Shown here: piece after piece, positions 17,643-26,203 of the stretch | Numbering within the stretch: position 1 is the stretch's first letter | Layout: each line of letters begins with the position of its first letter | Source of the DNA: PFJX01 sp964393825 | Lineage (GTDB): Bacteria; Pseudomonadota; Gammaproteobacteria; Burkholderiales; Thiobacillaceae | DNA: 64,000 nt | Direction of reading: 5' to 3' | NCBI GenBank assembly: GCA_964393825.1 | Contig: CAYMUY010000002.1 | Coordinates: 104,525 to 168,524 of the forward strand | Program-made: the position numbers and the translations under genes | Notes under the pieces: model-generated | What the model was told of the DNA's origin: nothing | Seen by the model: the letters and a program-made list of their open reading frames with translations, nothing else | Databases searched by the model: none

Positions 17643-19668
17643 TCTCCGGTTGCTCGGCGGCGAGGTCGCGCCGGCAGTCGGGGTCGGCCGCCAGGTCGAA
17701 CAGGCGCAGCAGGTAGCCCTCGACCAGGGGTTGATAGACCAGTTTCCACTGCCCGAATCGAATCATCCGGTCCTTGGCGCGAACGACTTGCGCCTGATAT
17801 TCCGGCTTGAGCGCCATGGTCCCGGTTTTCGGGTTCGGGATTTCCAGCATGTCCAGCAGATTCGGGTAACGCAGGTGGCCGGCCGGCATGCCCGGGACCT
17901 CGGTCAACCAGATGCCGGTCTCGTGGAAGGCGGGCAATTCCGGCATCTCGCCGCCGCGCAGGGCGGCAGCCAGGGAAACCCCTTCCATCCGGGGCGGAAC
18001 GGGCTGCCCCAGGAGATCGAGCAGGGTGGGCGCGAGGTCGACGCTGCGGGTGACGCCCTCCAGCCGGATGGCGCCTGCCAGCGGCGGCCCGGACATGATG
18101 ATCGGGACGCGCGCGGAGAAATCGCCAATGGCGGAATTCCCCTGTCCCCAGGTTTCGTGCTCGAAAAACTCCATGCCGTGGTCGCTGTAGACGACCACCA
18201 TGGTGTTTTCCGCAAGGCCGCTGGCCCGCAGATAGTCGAGGATGCGGCCCACCTCGTCGTCGAAACTCTTCACGCAGCCATCGTAGAGGTCGAAGATCTG
18301 TTCCAGGTCGAACTCCTCGCGCGGCTCGCCCTGGCGCCGGATGATCTCGAACGGGTCGGTCAGCTTGGCCATGGCGAACTTGGACGGACCGCGATACTCG
18401 GCATCGGCATACATCGTGTAATAGGGATGCTCGCTGGCGAAGGGCGGGTGGGTGCTGGCCATGAACACATTGAGAAAGAACGGCTGCTCCGCCGCCCCCA
18501 GGCGCGCCAGCGTCTTCCGCGCGCGCAGGCCCAGTTGCCGGGTCAGCGGCACACCGCCCAGGTAGTAGATCTCCTCCAGGAAATACCGGCCGATGCGGTT
18601 GGACAGGAACAGCGACAGGAACAGGCGGATGTCCTTGGGCCCCTGACGCATGAAGAAATGGATGTTCCACTGGTCGCCCGGCAGGTCCAGTTCATCGAAC
18701 CCCAGGTCGAACTTGCCCATGTCCGAGCCGGCCCAGTCGCTGAGCGCGGCCGTATGGTAGCCGCCGCTGGCGAGCACGGAGGCCAGGGTGGGAAGGCGCA
18801 GCCGGGTGGCCTCATCGGGGACGAAGTTGTCGCGAACGCCGTGCGTATGCGGCCAGGTTCCGGTGAGCAGGGACACCAGACTCGGCGCGGTGCGGGCACA
18901 GGGCACATAGCAGTGGGTCAGCAGGGCCCCTGCTTCGGCCAGGCGGTCGAGATGGGGGGTCAGATCACGGTGATAACCGCCATGGCCGAGACGGTCCGCG
19001 CGCAGCGTGTCGGAACCGATCATCAGCAGATTGGGGCGTGACCTGGCCGGGGCATCGGTCAGCGGCAACGGTTCGCTGTCTTCCACCCAGATCCGGTAGG
19101 CCAGCTGCGCCAGCCCGTGCAATATCACCACGGCCAGCGCCGAATAGACTGCGCCCTGCCAGAAAAGGGCAACGGCGCCGAGCGCGACCCAGCCGAAATA
19201 GCCCCACGTCAGCAGCGCCGCGCCGCGCTTCAGGCGCGCGCTGGAAAGCCGCTCCCACAAGGGATAGAAGCGATGAATGGCGTAGTGCGAGGACGCGACG
19301 ATCACCCCGGGCGAGTCGTGCAGCACCCGGCAAAACTGGAACAGGGACAGCGCGCCAAGCGAGAACAGGGCGGCCAGGGCAACTGCGGCGGCGTGATAGG
19401 GCAGGGTGAAGAGCGACAGGCCCAGCAGGTAGGCGATCACGCCAGGCAGGGCAAGCAGGTTGGCGAGAAGAAACGCGGCCAGGGTCAGGCGCCCGAGGCT
19501 GAGCACCAGGTAGACGCGGTGATGGGTCAGCACCTCGCGCCGCACCGGCCCGGTCTGGCTGAAGTCGATCAGGGACTTGACCAGCAGCAGCAGGGCAAAG
19601 ACCAGCGCGACCAGGCCGGTCGTGTTGCTGGCGCGGATCGCCAGGGAGAGGAAGCTCAGATCATCCAT
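17599..19668 (-). CDS. Membrane alkaline-phosphatase-superfamily enzyme (sulfatase-like) with Thr nucleophile
   Basis: A 689-residue protein. About five transmembrane helices (residues 15-190) precede a periplasmic sulfatase/phosphatase-fold domain. Metal ligands are visible in MIGSDTLRAD (D220) and VVYSDHG (D496, H497). The nucleophile segment is CARTAPSLVSLLTG: the position held by Cys/Ser (formylglycine) in sulfatases is T260. A Thr nucleophile plus N-terminal helices is the plan of phosphoethanolamine and phosphoglycerol transferases (EptA, LtaS), so phospho-group transfer to the glycan is as likely as desulfation. It is the last gene of the long minus-strand operon. Confidence 0.82.
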   Translation of the reverse strand: MDDLSFLSLAIRASNTTGLVALVFALLLLVKSLIDFSQTGPVRREVLTHHRVYLVLSLGRLTLAAFLLANLLALPGVIAYLLGLSLFTLPYHAAAVALAALFSLGALSLFQFCRVLHDSPGVIVASSHYAIHRFYPLWERLSSARLKRGAALLTWGYFGWVALGAVALFWQGAVYSALAVVILHGLAQLAYRIWVEDSEPLPLTDAPARSRPNLLMIGSDTLRADRLGHGGYHRDLTPHLDRLAEAGALLTHCYVPCARTAPSLVSLLTGTWPHTHGVRDNFVPDEATRLRLPTLASVLASGGYHTAALSDWAGSDMGKFDLGFDELDLPGDQWNIHFFMRQGPKDIRLFLSLFLSNRIGRYFLEEIYYLGGVPLTRQLGLRARKTLARLGAAEQPFFLNVFMASTHPPFASEHPYYTMYADAEYRGPSKFAMAKLTDPFEIIRRQGEPREEFDLEQIFDLYDGCVKSFDDEVGRILDYLRASGLAENTMVVVYSDHGMEFFEHETWGQGNSAIGDFSARVPIIMSGPPLAGAIRLEGVTRSVDLAPTLLDLLGQPVPPRMEGVSLAAALRGGEMPELPAFHETGIWLTEVPGMPAGHLRYPNLLDMLEIPNPKTGTMALKPEYQAQVVRAKDRMIRFGQWKLVYQPLVEGYLLRLFDLAADPDCRRDLAAEQPEITARLWERLQAWMG

Positions 19669-19761
19669 CGTTCACATTGACGGCAGGAAGCCGCGACGCC
19701 GGCTTCCTGCCATTTCCAGGGTTGTTGCGGAGGGCACTTCCGGCATGCGCGGCATCCGCGA

Positions 19762-20691
19762 TCAGACTTTTTGACGGGTCAGCAACGCCAGCAGCAGGCT
19801 GAGGGCCAGCCGCCCGCGCTGGCGCGGCGCCAGGGCCAGCGCATGGACCAGGTCGCCCAGCGCCTGCGCGGTGCGGCCCTGGCGATACGCCCATTTGGCA
19901 TAGTCGGTGAGCATGCCGGCGAACGCCGCCCGCCAGAAGCCGCCGCGTCTCGCCGCCGGCAGCAGGGCGCGGTTCTTGCGCATGACCTGGATGGCGGCGG
20001 CGCGCATCACGCCGAGGTTGCCGCTCATGCTGCTGGCGCTCTTTTCGATCACCGCCAGGGGCTCGTCGAGGCAGGCATAGTCGCCCAGCGCGGCCAGGCG
20101 CATCCACATGTCGATGTCCTCCAGGCTGCGCAGGGCTTCGTCGAAGCCCCCCGCCCGCGCGAAGCCCGAGCGCCGGGCCATGACCGCTGAACCGCTGCCG
20201 GCGACGAAGGCGTTGACCGCGAAGATGTCTTCCAGGGCGCTGCACCCGCCCTTACCGCAACGCCAGTCGGGCAGGGCCCGCCCATCGGGCGTCCGCACCG
20301 AGGTCGTACAGGAGCAGAACAGCACCCCGGGCTGGCCATCCAGCAGCGCCACCTGGCGCGCCAGCTTGCCCGGCAGCCACCAGTCATCGGCATCAAGGAA
20401 AGCGAGATAGTCACCGCGCGCCACCGCGATGCCGGCATTGCGGGCGCTGGACAGACCACCATTGGGCTTGCTCACGCCCCGCAAGGCCGCGCCATAGGTC
20501 GCCAGTATCGCCGCCGTGTCGTCGCGACTGCCGTCGTCCACCACGATCAGCTCGAAGTCGCGGTAATCCTGGGCGAGGACGCTGTCCACCGCGCGGCGCA
20601 CGCACCAGGCGGCGTTGTAGGCGGGGATGATGACGGAGACGCGGGGCGCGGAGGCGCCGGCTCCCGGGACAGGCGCGGCCATCTCAGGCAT
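19762..20691 (-). CDS. Glycosyltransferase family 2
   Basis: A 309-residue GT-A enzyme. It shows the nucleotide-binding N-terminus VSVIIPAYNAAW, the VDDGSRDDT loop, and the metal-binding DXD region FLDADDWW. The C-terminal 60 residues are helical and basic, with no clear membrane segment. It overlaps the sulfotransferase stop by 8 bp (20684-20691). It probably adds one sugar to the lipid-linked repeat unit; donor and acceptor are unknown. Confidence 0.92.
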   Translation of the reverse strand: MPEMAAPVPGAGASAPRVSVIIPAYNAAWCVRRAVDSVLAQDYRDFELIVVDDGSRDDTAAILATYGAALRGVSKPNGGLSSARNAGIAVARGDYLAFLDADDWWLPGKLARQVALLDGQPGVLFCSCTTSVRTPDGRALPDWRCGKGGCSALEDIFAVNAFVAGSGSAVMARRSGFARAGGFDEALRSLEDIDMWMRLAALGDYACLDEPLAVIEKSASSMSGNLGVMRAAAIQVMRKNRALLPAARRGGFWRAAFAGMLTDYAKWAYRQGRTAQALGDLVHALALAPRQRGRLALSLLLALLTRQKV

Positions 20692-21634
20692 CCGCGTCGT
20701 AACCCAGTTCCGTCATCAGCGGGCGGATCATCGGCAGGATGCGCTCGATGGCCTCGGGATTGTGTTCCCGCCATTTCTGCTGCTTCGGCGCGCCCTTGAC
20801 GATGCTGGTGGGAGCCAGGTGGGCGCAGCGCGCGCGCAATGCCGCATCGAAGGGAATATCCAGACGCTCGAACGCTTCGCGGAACATCTCCACCGGGCGT
20901 TCGAACAGATCCTCGTAGCGCAGTTGGGTCCAGCGTTCAGCCGGGATCAGACGCTTGCCCTCCAGCGCCAGCCGGTTCGCGGACAGCCACTGGAACGCGC
21001 AGACCTCCTCCAGGCTGGCCTGGTTGTAGTCGCGCCAGCCCGGGGGCAGGAAGAAGTGCCATTCCTTGAACTCGCCGCCGTTGATCGCCACCGGCTCCGG
21101 GAACGGGCCGAAGAACTGGGTCAGGTGGAAGGCGCCATCGGTCCGCCCCAGGCGCCAGCCGTCGATCATGGAACTGATGTTGTCGCGCCCGTCGCGCTGG
21201 ATGAACACGTATTTCGCGTTGGGAAACAACGCGTTCAGATAAGGCACGCGCAGGGTGTTGATGCAGGTCTTGTCCAGCACCTGGCCCCGGCCCAGGCGCT
21301 GAAAGAAATGCCGCAGGGCGGCCATGCGGTGCGCGGGGCACGCCTGCTCCGCACCCGCCGCTTCCGACAGCCAGCCGTTGTTGAGCGGGCCATACAGGCC
21401 GTTCCAGAACTCGGGAATCTCCACCCCGAGGCTGAGGAAGCCCGGCGCGGCGGCCAGTGTTTCGTAGGTCACCGTGGTGCCGGAGCGGGAACACCCCAGC
21501 ACGAAGACCGGATCGGGCATGGCGGGATGGACAGCATCGAAATACAGGCCGCGCAGCGCGCGCTCCAGCGCACGCAGGTTCTTGGCCCGGATGTCCGGAT
21601 CGAGCAGTTTGCGCCACTTGGCGAGTCGGGACAT
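20684..21634 (-). CDS. Sulfotransferase family protein
   Basis: A 316-residue PAPS-dependent sulfotransferase-type protein. The 5'-phosphosulfate loop is FVLGCSRSGTT (residues 44-54), and the 3'-phosphate-binding region is YVFIQRDGRDNISSMIDGW, which carries the expected Arg and Ser. No signal or membrane helix is present, so it acts in the cytoplasm, presumably on a sugar of the glycan before export. It is embedded in the operon with 2-bp and 8-bp junctions. This is the main evidence that the polymer may be sulfated. Confidence 0.85.
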   Translation of the reverse strand: MSRLAKWRKLLDPDIRAKNLRALERALRGLYFDAVHPAMPDPVFVLGCSRSGTTVTYETLAAAPGFLSLGVEIPEFWNGLYGPLNNGWLSEAAGAEQACPAHRMAALRHFFQRLGRGQVLDKTCINTLRVPYLNALFPNAKYVFIQRDGRDNISSMIDGWRLGRTDGAFHLTQFFGPFPEPVAINGGEFKEWHFFLPPGWRDYNQASLEEVCAFQWLSANRLALEGKRLIPAERWTQLRYEDLFERPVEMFREAFERLDIPFDAALRARCAHLAPTSIVKGAPKQQKWREHNPEAIERILPMIRPLMTELGYDADA

Positions 21635-21636
21635 GG

Positions 21637-22578
21637 TCAGCCCCGTCCCGCGCGGTCACGGCGATTTTGTTGGTAGCCGCGCGCCTCGCCCAGGGCGGCG
21701 GCGAGCCGCACCAGGAAGAAACGGCGGCGGTCCCTGCCCAGCGCGGTCAGCACGGAGAAGAGATAACCCAGCAGTTTCCGGTACATATAACGCGGCACGC
21801 CGCCATCCCGGGACTTGTCCAGCCGCACCGTCGAGGCGCTGCGGACGAAAGCTTTCTGCATCAGATAGGGCAGGGTCAGGCGCGCCCCATCGACATAGTG
21901 ATGCTGGACCACGCCGGGCGCGTAATGGAGACGCGCACCGAGGTTCAACGCCCGGATCACCCATTCCAGATCCTCGGCGCCGCCCAGGTTGTGGCCGACC
22001 GGCCCGAAGTCGGTGGCGAAGGGGCCGACCCGCCGCAGCCAGGGCTGGCGCAGGAACAGGTTGCCACCACCGGGAATGGCGATGTCCATGGTCAGCTCCA
22101 GAGGCGCGTCCCCCAGGTCGAAACGCGGTACCGGCAGGGGATAGATGCGGTAGGGGCCGGTATCGTGCAGCCAGGCCGGCTCGCTGCCGTCCCAGTCGGG
22201 GAGGATGCGGCCACAGAACAGATCGGCGTCCGGGGTGGCCTCGGCGGCACGACAGATTTCCACCAGATAGTCCGGGGCGACACGATGGTCATCATCGACG
22301 AATGCCACCAGTTCGGCCTCGACCAGCGGCATGGCCTTGTTCAATGCATTCGACTTGCCCGGCGTCGCTTCCTCTTCCCAACGCAACGGCAGGCGGCCGT
22401 CGTGTTGCGCTTGATATCCGGACAGAAAGGCCTGCGTCGCATCCGTGCAGGCATTGGCGATGACCAGGATATCCACCGCCCAGCCCTCCGGGCGGCGGGC
22501 TGCATTCAGGGATTGCAGCGTCCGGTCCAGCAGATCGCGGCGGTTGTGCGTGCAGATCAGGATGGTCAGGCTGGACAT
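21637..22578 (-). CDS. Glycosyltransferase family 2
   Basis: A 313-residue GT-A glycosyltransferase. The N-terminus LTILICTHNRRDLL, AFVDDDHRVAPDYL (DXD region), a GGAEDLEWVIRA acid-base segment and a helical basic C-terminus identify family 2. The gap to the sulfotransferase gene is 2 bp. It is related in style to the GT2 at 23518, sharing the 'ICTHN' type of start, and the two may be paralogues with different acceptors. Confidence 0.9.
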   Translation of the reverse strand: MSSLTILICTHNRRDLLDRTLQSLNAARRPEGWAVDILVIANACTDATQAFLSGYQAQHDGRLPLRWEEEATPGKSNALNKAMPLVEAELVAFVDDDHRVAPDYLVEICRAAEATPDADLFCGRILPDWDGSEPAWLHDTGPYRIYPLPVPRFDLGDAPLELTMDIAIPGGGNLFLRQPWLRRVGPFATDFGPVGHNLGGAEDLEWVIRALNLGARLHYAPGVVQHHYVDGARLTLPYLMQKAFVRSASTVRLDKSRDGGVPRYMYRKLLGYLFSVLTALGRDRRRFFLVRLAAALGEARGYQQNRRDRAGRG

Positions 22579-22657
22579 GGCAAGCCTTGGCGGGAGGGCG
22601 CAGATCGTCGCGGCGTCGGGATCGCCGGCGGGGCTTCGGGCGCGCGCATCGATCGAA

Positions 22658-23521
22658 TCATGGTCTGGGTGATTTCATCTGGGCGGCATTCAGCATCCGC
22701 CGCAACAGCACCCGCCAGAGCGGCCGCTGAACCAGGCAGTACTGTGGATAGAAGCGCTGGAGACGCCAATGTGCCTTGTCCCGATTCAGGATGTGCTCGA
22801 TCGCCAGGATACTGTACCTGGCCGTACTGGCGATGGCGGCCTCATGCAGCGTCACCACCCGGCACAGCGGGTCGGCGACGATGCGGTCCAGCACCGCGCG
22901 CAACCGCGCCAGGCCATGGCCATCCGCATCGGTGAAGTCATAGTGATGCAGCACGATCACCACGATCGGCGCGAGGTACTTGAACATCCTGGCTTCTTCC
23001 AGCGCCCGTTCCGCCGTATCCAGGTGGCAGGTTCGGGGTATCCGGCATATGGGTCCGTGGTAACCGGGAAAACTCGGCGTGGCGGAGGACGAGTAGCGGA
23101 ATCCAAGGGCCTTCAGCGCGGCCATCGTCGCTTCGTCTCCACTGTTCCAGGGCGGCACGAAACCATCGATGATCGTTTCGAACAGCTCGCTCAGATGCTG
23201 ACGCCCCTCTTCAATCATGGTCTCCTGCACCGTCAGCGAGTAGCCGATGAATTCACTGGGCCTGCCCGGGGGGTGATAGGGGGAAGGCTTATGGCTGTAG
23301 CCATGCTGGGCGATCTCGATCACACCCTTGCGCTGTGCCTCCAGCAGGTGCGCCGCGGTCGTGCGGTCGAGCGCTATCCGGCCCTCCGGTCCTTCGTGGA
23401 AAGGCACCACCGCGAAAGTCGCTGACAGTCGACGCTGTTCCAGCTCCGCGATCAGCAGTTTTTCAATGGCATGGTTGCTGGTCAGGGAAGGATCGTCGAA
23501 GCGCAGGCAGACACGGATCAC
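22658..23521 (-). CDS. NodB-type polysaccharide deacetylase-like protein
   Basis: A 287-residue protein of the polysaccharide deacetylase fold without a signal peptide. The Asp pair is at D9-D10 (CLRFDDPSL), and the metal motif H73-x3-H77 is in IAQHGYSHKP. It overlaps the neighbouring glycosyltransferase by 4 bp (23518-23521). Being cytoplasmic, it could deacetylate an N-acetylated sugar on the lipid-linked intermediate, or it may have lost that activity. The exact substrate cannot be read. Confidence 0.78.
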   Translation of the reverse strand: MIRVCLRFDDPSLTSNHAIEKLLIAELEQRRLSATFAVVPFHEGPEGRIALDRTTAAHLLEAQRKGVIEIAQHGYSHKPSPYHPPGRPSEFIGYSLTVQETMIEEGRQHLSELFETIIDGFVPPWNSGDEATMAALKALGFRYSSSATPSFPGYHGPICRIPRTCHLDTAERALEEARMFKYLAPIVVIVLHHYDFTDADGHGLARLRAVLDRIVADPLCRVVTLHEAAIASTARYSILAIEHILNRDKAHWRLQRFYPQYCLVQRPLWRVLLRRMLNAAQMKSPRP

Positions 23522-24435
23522 GACGCGGGCCTCCGCAAGGCCCAGCCGACGATCTTGCCGAGGAAGTAGGCCACATTCATTTCCTGACGCAAGGTGGCGT
23601 TCCAGCCCCCCTGGCGGAAGGTGCGCCAGACCGTGGCCGAGGCACGCAGTAGTTGGCCATAGAGATACAACGGCGGCCAGCGCGAGGCCGAGGCATCACG
23701 ACGGTGTGCCTCCATGCGCCCCTGGCGGTAGTGCAGATCGAGAAAATAACGGCGGTTCAGCTTGGCCGCCTGGATGCGGTGATGGATGACCGCCTCGGGC
23801 GCCCACCAGACGGCGGCGCCGGCGCGCACCAGACGGCGGTAGAAATCCACGTCCTCGCCGCCGTTGTTCTCGCGGCCCATGCGCCCGAGCGCCTGGTCGA
23901 ACAGGCCCACGCGCTCGCACAGCGCCCTGCGAAATCCGAAATTGCCCGTGTACAGCGGCGTGGCCGGGTCGTTCAGCGGCATCGTCCGCTCGGACCAGTC
24001 GAGCCGGCCGAGAAAACCCAGCAATTCATCGCTCAGCCAGGCGGGGCGCGGGTCTTCGAACAGGACTTCGATGCGGCCGCCGAAAGCATCCGGCTGGTGC
24101 GCCTCGATCAGGCGTTCGTAGGCGCACAACCAGTCCGGGTCGGCGGTTTCATCGTCGTCGAGGAAGATCAGGTAGTCGCCCCGGGCCTCGTGGATCGCCC
24201 GGTTGCGGGCATTCGCGATGCCCAGCCTGTCCTCGCGCACGACCCTGACGGTCCAGCCTTGTGGCCAGTCATGCCCGGCCAGGAGGCCAGGCGTGGCGTC
24301 GCTGCTGGCATTGTCGATGACCAGCAACTCCCAGGCCGCGCGCGGCGGACGGATGCGCGGCAGCTCGGCCAGCGTGCGGCGCAGCCGGTCGGCGTGGTTG
24401 TGGGTGCACAAGGCGACGGTGTAAGCGAACCCCAT
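23518..24435 (-). CDS. Glycosyltransferase family 2
   Basis: A 305-residue GT-A enzyme with YTVALCTHNHADRL at the N-terminus, LIFLDDDETADPDWL as the DXD region, and GRMGRENNGGEDVDFYRRL as the likely catalytic-base region. It is sandwiched, with start/stop overlaps, between two deacetylase-family genes: 4 bp with 22658-23521, and 1 bp with the gene ending at 24435. The arrangement suggests that sugar addition and deacetylation are consecutive steps. Confidence 0.92.
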   Translation of the reverse strand: MGFAYTVALCTHNHADRLRRTLAELPRIRPPRAAWELLVIDNASSDATPGLLAGHDWPQGWTVRVVREDRLGIANARNRAIHEARGDYLIFLDDDETADPDWLCAYERLIEAHQPDAFGGRIEVLFEDPRPAWLSDELLGFLGRLDWSERTMPLNDPATPLYTGNFGFRRALCERVGLFDQALGRMGRENNGGEDVDFYRRLVRAGAAVWWAPEAVIHHRIQAAKLNRRYFLDLHYRQGRMEAHRRDASASRWPPLYLYGQLLRASATVWRTFRQGGWNATLRQEMNVAYFLGKIVGWALRRPAS

Positions 24436-25229
24436 CAGCGGGCCCCGGTCAGTCGGCTGGCGAGACGCGCCAGGTAGTAGCGGACGACATGCCCGATACC
24501 GCCTTCATTGGAACCCAGCCTGATCTTGCGCAGCAGCATGGACGGCGTGTCCGTGCCGAAGATATCCAGGCGGCGGATGCGCATTCGGTTCACATCGCCG
24601 CGATTGAAACCGGGTTGTGTCGAGAAGGCCGCGCGATAGCCGGCGGCGCGCGTCGCCGCCTCGACCCGTTCATCGACGTGGCCATAAGGGTAGGCGAGAT
24701 AGTCCACTTCCTGGCCGAGCAGCCGGGACAAGGCATTGCGCGAACCGGCCAGCTGATCGGCGAGCTGTTCGTCACTCAGCGAGGGCAGGCTGGCATGTGA
24801 TCGGGTGTGCGAATGGAAGCTGCAACCGCGCTGCCGCATGTCGCGGATCTCCCCGGCATCCAGCAGCGGATAGGTCTGGCCGGAGGGATTCGAGCTGCGC
24901 GTCCAGACATCCTCGCCCCCGATGAGATCGCTTACCAGAAACACCGTGAACGGCCAGTTCAATCGTTCGAGGACGGGCAACGCATGGTCGCGCACACCCC
25001 GGAAGCCGTCATCGAAGGTCAGGAGAAAGGCCCCCTCAGGCAACGCCGGCCCGCCCTCGAGCCAGGCCACGAGCGCGTCGATACCGACCGGATGCCAGCC
25101 CGCGCCGGCCAGCGCCCGCATGTGCGCGGCAAAATTGGCGGCGCTGATGGCGTATCGCGCTTCCCAGGCGTTACCGGCATCGCCGACACGGTGATACATG
25201 AGCACAGGCACGCGGCTGCTTTGACCCAT
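24435..25229 (-). CDS. Polysaccharide deacetylase (NodB domain)
   Basis: A 264-residue carbohydrate esterase family 4-type protein. The catalytic motif is LLTFDDGF (D73, D74); the metal-binding motif is in FHSHTRSHASL; and AYPYGHVDE is a further NodB signature. There is no signal peptide. The ATG at 25229 (MGQSSRVPVLMYHRV) matches the usual family N-terminus; the long upstream extension of the frame has shadow-like composition and is rejected. It removes N- or O-acetyl groups from a sugar of the glycan by inference from context. Confidence 0.88.
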   Translation of the reverse strand: MGQSSRVPVLMYHRVGDAGNAWEARYAISAANFAAHMRALAGAGWHPVGIDALVAWLEGGPALPEGAFLLTFDDGFRGVRDHALPVLERLNWPFTVFLVSDLIGGEDVWTRSSNPSGQTYPLLDAGEIRDMRQRGCSFHSHTRSHASLPSLSDEQLADQLAGSRNALSRLLGQEVDYLAYPYGHVDERVEAATRAAGYRAAFSTQPGFNRGDVNRMRIRRLDIFGTDTPSMLLRKIRLGSNEGGIGHVVRYYLARLASRLTGAR

Positions 25230-25234
25230 GTTGT

Positions 25235-26203
25235 CTAGGCTCCCCGGTCGGTCAGCCGCACGATCCAGCGGTACATCGACATCGGCAGCAACGCCACCAC
25301 GATGTGGCGCAGGTCCTTGATTGAGAAGGCAAGCCGCGAGGCGGCATGACGAAACAATTTCTGCGCCGAGACCAGATCGCGCTTCCAGAAGGCCCGATAG
25401 GCCTGGCGCAACACCTGGCCCTCGGTGAGGTCGTGCAGCCTGGCGGCCGGCAGGTGCCGGACCAGCGCCGGGTTGGCGGCGATGAAGTCCTTCTGCGCGG
25501 TGAGCGCGTCCAGGACTTGTCGCCATTTCACGGCGGAGACCTGGCCCTTGTCGTGCCAGCGATAGAACGCCAGCACCTCGGGCACCCGCTTGATGCGGCG
25601 GGTCAGGGCCAGCGCGCGCAGCCAGAAGTCATAGTCCATCGCGGAAAAACGCCGTTCCGAGAAGCCGCCGAGGCGATCGACCAGGCTTTTCGGCATGAGA
25701 GCGGCATGAATCGGCCAGGGACAGGTGCGGATGAAGGTGGCGACCGCATCCTCCTTTTCGTATTCAGGCGGCACATAAGGCTCGGACTGGATGCCCTCGC
25801 CCACGTTTTGCCAGCCGCAATAGACGAGGTCCACCGCGTCATCCATGAGCGCGCGGTGCAGTTTTTCCAGCGTTTCCGGCAACCACCAGTCATCGGCGTC
25901 GAGGAAGGCGATGAAGGCGCCCTTGCAATACTTCAGACCGGTATTGCGCGCCGGGAACGGGCCCATGCGGCTGGTGTGCAGAAGCTGGATGCGTCCGGGA
26001 TAGCGCGCCGCCAACCGCTGTACCACGCTGGCCGATTCGTCGCTCGAGCCGTCGTCCACCACGATCACTTCCACATTGCCATAGGTCTGGCCCATGACCG
26101 ACTCGACCGCTTCCTCCACATAAGGCGCGGCGTTGTAGCAGGGCATGACGACGGAAATGAGGGGACGCTTGGCGATGCTCGGATCGTTGGGCACGGTACT
26201 CAT
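25235..26203 (-). CDS. Glycosyltransferase family 2
   Basis: A 322-residue GT-A enzyme with LISVVMPCYNAAPYVEEAV, VVDDGSSDES and the DXD region AFLDADDWWLPE, followed by a basic C-terminal helix region. The ATG at 26203 overlaps the stop of the WbsX-like gene (ATGA), which supports this start over the longer frame. The DXD region closely resembles that of the GT2 at 19762. Confidence 0.92.
   Translation of the reverse strand: MSTVPNDPSIAKRPLISVVMPCYNAAPYVEEAVESVMGQTYGNVEVIVVDDGSSDESASVVQRLAARYPGRIQLLHTSRMGPFPARNTGLKYCKGAFIAFLDADDWWLPETLEKLHRALMDDAVDLVYCGWQNVGEGIQSEPYVPPEYEKEDAVATFIRTCPWPIHAALMPKSLVDRLGGFSERRFSAMDYDFWLRALALTRRIKRVPEVLAFYRWHDKGQVSAVKWRQVLDALTAQKDFIAANPALVRHLPAARLHDLTEGQVLRQAYRAFWKRDLVSAQKLFRHAASRLAFSIKDLRHIVVALLPMSMYRWIVRLTDRGA

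Noticed and set aside
17599..19668. Calling the gene an arylsulfatase
   Set aside because: The nucleophile position is Thr rather than Cys/Ser, so formylglycine cannot form.
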